A stretch of DNA of 64,000 nucleotides. It comes from Euglena gracilis (Eukaryota > Euglenida > Euglenophyceae > Euglenales). The DNA lies in assembly GCA_039621445.1 (NCBI GenBank), contig CP154954.1, positions 54,866,838 to 54,930,837 of the forward strand, given 5' to 3'. The translations under genes and the position numbers were made by a program. Below, one piece after another: positions 52,701-61,200 of the stretch (its first letter is position 1; each line of letters starts with the position of its first letter). Under the pieces are notes generated by a model. The model made no database searches. It was not told the DNA's origin and worked only from the letters and a program-made list of their open reading frames with translations.

Positions 52701-55700
52701 GGATTTGAGCTTCTTTTGCTGTGCTTTATTACCAGCCAGGCCCGCGCCTGGGGGATGCTACGCCGGGCTTCTCATGCGAAATCGCGAGGGGGTGTCCAGC
52801 TGGCTGCCTGGCAGATGGGTCAACACGCTGCCCCGAGCGGTGGGCCTTGCCTATCCCGCCAGCGAAATTCTTTGTGGGTTCTGATGACTGCTCCCAACTC
52901 CATTCACCACACCCATGCGGCCCCACCTGCCACTCTACCTCGTCCGTGGCCGCATACAGCGAGGTAACTGCAGGCATCCAGCTTATCCTCCCTTATCCAA
53001 ATGGAGAACAATTGAAAATTGGGACGGTTGCAAACCCATTTCTGTTTTGCCGTTTTGTGATTTTCATTGTGCCACAAAGCATGTCCTTTTGGAATGATTT
53101 CAGAGCTTCTTTGCATGGAAAACATTGAAATTGGAATTCGGGGCATTCTGGGTTGCTTTGGGTGGTGCGGTTGCGGTTGATGCCTATTGCTTGGATTATG
53201 ACCCCCTGGTGGGTGGACCCCTGACCACCAAATGTGATTTTTATTCGTGGTTTTGTTTTCGTTATTGCATTCTGAAAAAAAATCTCTCGGATTGTCAAAG
53301 CGCCATCCAGCTGCAACGCCGTGTTGGTGTGGGGGGACCTCCTCGACGCCTGGGCGGGGGGCTGAGGGGTCCGGTCCAGGACCGCCGGACAGCGGTTGGT
53401 GGGCAGCACGACGAGGGTGTCCCCCTCCGCAACCCCGGCGGACTGTGGGGGAGGAGTGCCTGCCCTGAAAGCCTGCCCAGGCAGGCACTACCCCCCCCTG
53501 GGCCGGATTTCGGCCTGTGCCCAGGAACTTTCCTCACAAAATAGGCCATTATCCTTGAAAATAGGCCTGTTTTGAACCTTCCGGCACCTTCGGCGCCAGA
53601 GTGCCTGCTAGGCACTTTTGGCCAAGCCCCCCCCCCCCCCCTGGGTAGGGGTCGGATTTGGAGTGCCTTGGAGTGCCTGCCCACGCAGGCACCCCCCCCC
53701 CCCGGGTGGGGTTGGCACCCAACTGAAATACAGCCTGTTCGTGAGTGCGTATGTGGCAATGCATACATGTGTGTTCGCATGCACGCGTGCGTGGGTGCGT
53801 GGGGGTGTGTGCCTGTGTGGTAATGTTTTCAGTGGATAATGCAAATGGGGTGCAGCGTGAATTAAAAGGTAATGAAGAATACAGCAGCGGTGCTACAAAA
53901 TGGGGCACCGAGAATTTTGCGGTAATACCCAACCCTACCTCTGGTAGTCAGCGGGCTGCGGTGCACACTGGCGTGGCCCTCCTACGAAGCAGTGCCCCAG
54001 CCAGCCGTGTTGCAGCAAACTGTGCGAAATTCAGGGGTGCCTTGTGAGAGCAGGTTTTTCCCCTCTTCTGATTCCTCCCATATTGAAAACCGAACCCAAC
54101 CTCAGGTAAGGGGGCGAGGCGACCCAAATAACGATGGGTAGCGCCCCATCTTTGCATAATGCCAGATAGAAACCCCTGTCACCATAGGCTAATGGGGCAG
54201 TGACTTCGACAAGATGACATTTTGGGATAAAACGAGCCAAAAATTGGGTGGGGCCATGGGGCAACTGGGAGGTCGCAGCAGAAAACAATGGGCCGGCTGG
54301 TTGCAACGGGGGGGGGCGTACACCTCGAGGGTGCGGCGGAGGTCACGCCCGTCGTAGCAGTGGCCGCGGTGGGCCACCACCAGCGCCCGCATATCATTGC
54401 GCCGGTCCGTGCTGGACGGGCTGCAGGGCACCCCTCCCACCCACTGACCCAGGGGTGTTTTGAAAGACCAGGGGGATGGCGGGGCCCCCACCCACCCAGA
54501 AGGACCCCCCCTCCCAGTGGGCCCACCTTGCCACCACTTGCCCCGGGTGCCCACCTTAACCCCCGGGGTCCCGCCCTCCCCACACAGGCCACCACCTCGC
54601 GCCGTGGTTGGTTCTGGTCTAGGAGGACGGAGGGATTCGAAAGGGGGCAGGGGAGGGGGGCGCTGGGCCGAACCATGTGGAGGACGTCCCACAGGCTGTG
54701 GCGGGGCAACACCGTGAGCCGGCAGGCGTACGTGTTGGTCCTCACCACGATGTGCATGTCCTGCAGGGGGGGAGATAAAAAGCAATGGCCGAGGGAATGG
54801 GACCGATAAAAAATTGAAGTCTTGGAAAAATGTTTTGGGAGGCGTCAGACAAAACGCCCAGGTAAAAAAAATTGGAGGCCTTCCCAATAATACTGGGGTG
54901 GGTGCTCATGAACATTACTAGGACAATTTGCCTTCAAAATTCGGACTTCAGAATCACATTTGGGGTCACATACACAAAAATCTGAAATTCAAGGCTGCAA
55001 ATGAGGAATCACCTCTGTATTGGCACCAGTTTTACCTAATTTTTTTAGGCCTAAAATTGCGAAATTGCAAATGTCTTGAAAACGACGCAAAATCAAGCAA
55101 AACGTTCGGCGGCCCAAATCGAAACCCTTAAAAACACTTACTTGATGATTCTTTGATGACCCCATAACTCCCGGCTGGCCTGAGATACAATATATTTAAT
55201 CTCTTATGATCATAATTGTATATTACATTATATCATTATATATGTTATATTTATGATTGTGCAAAAATGGGGGTGGTCATAAAGGCAGATGGCGAAATGG
55301 TCCAATGCATGTGCAGGAATGGTTCAGTAAGAAAGAATTGGAAAAAAAATACATAAACATAAACATAAAACAAAATTTAAGCATAAACAAAACATAAACA
55401 AAAATTAAGAAAATTATAAAATGAAACACATATTTGTAAATAATAAAAAACATTGCACATTATGTACAATATAAATTACACACATATAATGTTAGAAAGA
55501 GCGTTTTTGTGTGAGGGTGAGGTTGTTGTGTCCACCCTAATCAAATGAAACCTCAACTTTCATCCTTGTTCAAAGTTTGAGGGACAAATGCAGGGACACT
55601 CACCTGGCAACTCTCTCCTGGCGCTTCACGCCAGACCTAAGGGCTTTTTTATGGGAATGGTACACGGGGCGGACCTCGTCCAGGTCCGCCAGCAAATCGT

Positions 55701-58224
55701 CGAGGCTCTCGCAGCCCGCGGTGGGCCGGTCGCTGAGGAAGCGGTGGTCCATCAGACCGGCCAGGGGGTGGGGCCCGGGGCCTGGTGCCGGGGCGGGGCT
55801 GGGGGCATCGGACGAGGAGGACGACGGGGAAGGGGGGCGGGGGGGACCCCCGGCAGGGGGGACGTCCACCGTGCGGAGGGCGGGACCGCAGTCAACGGCA
55901 AAGGCTTCCGCTACCGGGCGGGGGGGGGGAATTTCGTGCCAGAGAAATTTTGCGGGCGACAATTTCGCAGGATTCCTTAAAATTTTCGGAAATATTTCGC
56001 GGGATTTGCTTCCGCGAAATTAGTCCATGCAAATTTTCTCTAGGGCAAAATCACCCCCCCCCCCCGGTAACCACGGACTAAGGATGGCTGATGGATCAGA
56101 GGGGCACACAGCTGCTCTGTCAGGCAAACATGACCAACAATGACCAGCTGCATCCAAACTGAACACATTTACTCCTAAAAAAAAACTTAGTCTTTAAAGT
56201 GTGCAGCGCTTGTCTGCACCTGACCATAACCCTAACCCTAACCCTAATCCTGGCCATAAAACGCAGGGTTCTTTGTCAATTTTTTTACCTCAAAAAAAAC
56301 ATGTCACAGGGGGGAATTTCAGGCACTTTGGTCTCTGACTTTGAAATCAACCCATCTGAACCCCCCCTGCGGCGACCAGGAAAAAGTACTACAAAGGCGA
56401 AGGGATATAAGCGTGTGGGAATCAGGGGGGTTTCACTCTGGGAATCTCCCCAAATGCAGTCCTCCCTGCCAAAGCCCTTGGAAGATTGCCAGACAGCCGG
56501 TGGGATACTGTTTGGGGGGCTAATGCAGGTCACTTGCGTTTCCAAACGGGTTTCTCAACGAGTGTGCACCTGCTCCCGAATGTGTTCCCCCCAATCAGCC
56601 TGGGGGGGTGAGGGCAGCCCACACGGGGGCCCTTGGCCGTCGGACACGGGGAAGCCGGCCAGCTGGGCGAGGGCAGCACGGGCCGGGTGGTGCAGCCGGG
56701 GGAACCGCCGCCGGCACAGCATGCGAAGGAACGCCTGCTCCCCGGCACCCGGCGGGGCGGGCTTGGCCCTGGCACTGCAGCCACATTCGGGGGGTGGGGG
56801 GGGGGAGGGTCCGCCACCCCGACAACGCTGGGGAAGGGAGGGGCACCCCGGGTCCTGTAGCGTGGGACAAAGCGGTGGCAAGGAGACACGCGAGAGACGT
56901 GCGGCCACAGCCAGCCCCGGCCGCGCAGCCCACCACTGCGCAGGTGGGCGCACTCCGTGGCTACGTCGATCTCCCGCGTCGGGCCGTCGAGGGTGGGGGC
57001 CCCGGCCGACGATGCAACGGTGTGGCGGGAAGCACACCGCCCCCCCTCCCCCGGTGGGTGGACCCGTGTGTTGGACACGGGCCTCGGGGGGCCTCACGTC
57101 CCACAGCCAACAATGGAGCTGGACACGGCTGGGGGTGGCAAAGGGAATTTGGTGCCAACCGGGAGCAATCCTGGCGAACTGGCACCAGCCCACTGCCACC
57201 CAGGAGTCATGGGAGGGACAGCGGAGACCAAAATGGGAGAAGCTGGCAGGAAAACTTAAAAAAAAGCAAAAATGTGTCGGGGCCATTTGCGCGTGTCGTT
57301 TTGTTTGTCTCTGGCGACTCTGGGGTTGAGTTGAGAGGCAGCAACATTAAGCTTACTTGAGAATGGGCACTGCTGGCCGGAGCTGAGGTAGACCTGGCCC
57401 AGAAAAATTGCATCAAAGGCCTCAAAAATTGGGCCAAACTCCGCCTCCAAGGCCCAAAGACGGTCCAATTTCGACCGACTAACTTTTTCAAAGGCCGGGG
57501 ACTGAATGAGGAACCTTTGCTCTGATTGATGGCCTCTTCGATTGGAGAGAAAACGTTCCTCATTTTTCTATTCTCTGCCCAGTCCCACATGACAACTGAT
57601 GCGTGCAAGACGTGTGGGAATGCAAAAAAAAATTCACGCTTTCCTTTGAAAAAAAGGGCTCAAATCCGAAGCAGTATCTTGCTTTTATTCTCCACCTGGT
57701 GAAATAAACTGTTTTGGCATTCCTGGCGGGGTGGCCCAAGAAATGCAACCACATAACCACTTCGCCACCGTGTTGGCATATCTCAAAAAAAAATACCACA
57801 CAAGAAAACCAAAAAAAACAACGGGAAAACACAATTTTTGCACACAAAAACGCGGTTGCATTCCCCCCCCCCCAATTGTGGGATCAGGGAAGCTGGCTGG
57901 CACCTCACTCCCTGGGGGAAAACTGCAACTTGCCCTCAAAAATAATAATAAGGGCAAAAAAAGAACTGGGAAAGTTCATCACAAAAAACATCATGTCAAA
58001 GAGACAGGTGGCTGCCATTCTGGGAAAAATCAGATCAAATCACCTGGCCCAGCCCTTTTTAAGGGGCCCCCAGGCATCCACCTCACACACTTTGCGGCGG
58101 GACTCCCCATCACGGCGCTGGCACTCACGCACTGTGGAAATGGTGTGCAGCCAGAACTTCTCGAGCCACAGGCGCTGCACCCACAGAACCGTACAACACG
58201 CCCACCCACCGCGCACACACACAT

Positions 58225-58273
<49 letters not shown>

Positions 58274-61200
58274 AATACCAACCAACACCAAACGGGCAAC
58301 ACTACGCAAAATAAGGTGGGGAGCTCTGGGCGGCACGTCTTGATGTCCCCCCAGAACCACGCCCGCATGGCTGGGTCAATGGCTCACTCCGACGGCCGCC
58401 CATTCGCTCCCGAAACGGCCCCAGACCCAGACAAGGAGGCACCCATGGGAGGCATCGGGACCCCGCCAGGGGGGGGGGGGGGCACGGGCTGCGGCGGGGC
58501 GAGGCCGCCCGTCCACTCGCCGTCCCACCAGTGGCGGCAGCGGGCGACCGCCTCGTAGTGCCACAGCAGGCCCTCCGCCTCGCCCGCCGCGGCGCGGCGC
58601 CGCTTGGCGGGCGGCGCACCGGCGGCCATGGTGTGTGGGGGGCGGGGCCTGCCGCGGCCGCCGGGGCCGGGAGGGGAAGGCAGGGGGCCCTGGGGTGTGA
58701 GGCGGAGGGACCGGGGCAGGCAGCACCTCTCCTCTGTCCCCCCCCCCCGGACCCCTTGGCGGCAGCCTTTCTCTCGGGGGTGCGAGCTCTGGCGCTGCAA
58801 AAGCATCCCGGCCACGTTCCGGCTTGGGCTGAAACCCCCCCGGGCTTGCTGTCCCCGGATTATGGCTGGTGCAAGTGTTTGGAGCGTAATGGGTCACGAA
58901 CACAGTGAAGCACAGTGGATGGGCGTAGGAGAATAGGAGGACACACCGCCAGGAACTTCATGAAGTAGCGCAGCGACATGCACCCTGGGTGCCGGGGGGA
59001 CTGGTAGTTGTGCCACACCAACAGCAGCACGTTGCTCCGCTGCTGCAGCGTCCGCTGTGCACAAGACGGGGGTGGGCCGCCTGTGTGCCAAGATACTGAC
59101 AAAAATAGAACACCTACGACGAGCGCACTCAAACGCGCGTACAGCGGTCATAACACGGATGACTGACGAAGCTGTGAGACATACCACCACGGGCACTGCC
59201 TTCATCCTCTGCCGCACCGCAGGGGGACGGGTCCCTGCTTTGCGTTGGAGCTCTGAGGAGGCAATATATAGAGAAGGGACATTTAGCATGGCAGGTGGGC
59301 ATGGATGAATGAAATTTGATGCTCATGTAGGAAACCGAATCACACCACGCCACACCACGCCCCCCAGCACAACGGTGTGCACACGACCACACAACACAAC
59401 ACACACACACACACACCACACCACAAGCACAAGCACAACACACAAACACAACGTGCAGCGCACAACACGCGCACACACAACACACAGAAACACAACACAC
59501 ACAACACAACACACACACACACACAGCACACAGCACACACACACAGACACAGACACAGACACACACAACAGAACAAACAAAAAAAACACAACACACAAAC
59601 ACACGCACCGACGCCGAGAAACGTCATCTGAGTGTTGCCATCCTCCACCACGTGCTGCCCATACAGCCGCTGAGTGGCTGTCGGGGCGGCCCCTGAGGTA
59701 TCTGTGGCCCCAGTGGCCCCGGGGATGGGGGCTGTCACTTCCACTACGTCCGGTCCAGGCCACTGCGTGACCACTGGGGGCAGTGGCATGCCGATAGGCG
59801 AGAGGACGGAGAGGGGGGCGTTGTCCACCTACCTCCCACCCCCCCCCCCAGGCGCTTGGCCCGGGCCATGATTGAAGGTAAGGCCAGGGGGCCAACCTTA
59901 GGGGGGCCAAAATTGCATATTAACAATTTTGGCGGTCACGTACAAAAGGCTTAAGGCCAACTTTAGGGGGGGGGGCCAAGTTTGCATGTAAGGAGGAGGG
60001 GGGGGGTCAAACGCCTTGGGGGGGGTAACCCCCGCATCCATATGATGGGCCTCTGACTTTGATGCAGTGGCCTGACCCAGACTCAATAGGGGCTCATCGC
60101 GGCTGACGTCGTACAATGGGACAGCAATGGTGGACACCCCGGTGCCGTCTGTGTGAGGCCCCTGGGGGGGGGGGCAAGGTGGTGTTTGGGCTGGGCAGTG
60201 TGATTTGGTTGGAACCACCGGAGCCAGGAAGGCGTGCTCCAGATCTCTCCTTCCACAAATGAGGTTCACTGGCTGCCCTTCGTGACGGGGAAAAAAAAAG
60301 CGAAACCGGCAGCCTTTAACTACTGCCCCCCCCCCGGGGGGGGGCAGTCGTGAAAAGCGGAGGGGTTGGACCCCGCCCCCCCTGCGTTTAAGAAGAGCGG
60401 CCGGACCGAAATTTGCCTATGTTTTCACCACGTCCGCGGGAGGCGTCCCGGACAACAATGAAGTGTGGCATTCCTACTGCAGGAATAGGGTTAGGGGTTG
60501 GGTTCATTGAAAAGGATCGGGTTTGGTTTATGGGTTAGAAATAGTGTTAGGGTTGGGATTCAGGCCGTTAGGCCGAAAATTATGACCGAATTTAGGCACA
60601 ATTTAAGCTTAATTTCAGGCTCAAATTCTAATTACGTCTTATCTTAGCCCAACTCTAACCCTGATATTTCCCTATTGGCAATGGTAACCCCGAAAATAAC
60701 AAAAAATAACAGAAACCACCGGGAAAAAAAATGACGTACCAAACCCCATCAGCTTGCCCTTAAGAGAGTGGACCTCTTCCCATCGTTTAACTTTAACTTT
60801 AACACGGGTGGGGGCAGTAGCTAAAGGCTGCCGCAAAAGCAAATGCTTCCATCGCGGCCACACTTTTAGACTGGTTCCCTTAGACAAAAATTGGGTCCGC
60901 TGACTTCCCGTGTGATCCCTTCTCTTGGCCAAATCTGACCGCCCCCCCCACCTGGCTGCGTGTTGAGGCGTCGCCACACAGCAACCCCAGACACCTCCGG
61001 GTACACGCTGCGGGCGCTGTTCGGTGCAATGCTGCGGCTGCCCGTGTTGGCGCGGGCCCGGCCGCTGCTGTCCGCCCGCGCCCGCCCGAGGTTCAGGGGG
61101 GACAGGCCCACGATGGGGCCAGGGGGGGGGGGGTACCCTCGGCGGGAGGGGGTGGTCCCTTTCCGAGCCGTGTCCGCTGATCGCTTACGTTTGACCACAG

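Noticed and set aside
52927-52967. Frame TSLYAATDEVEWQ as a kelch strand
   Set aside because: Attractive by motif, but it breaks phase with both neighbouring exons; the other frame keeps phase through eight exons.
56199-57329. 376-codon plus-strand open frame
   Set aside because: It runs antisense through exons with clear minus-strand acceptors and donors, and its composition is that of GC-rich shadow frames.
59309-59770. Thr/His-rich plus-strand frame
   Set aside because: It reads the AC-rich intron tract and the antisense of a real exon.
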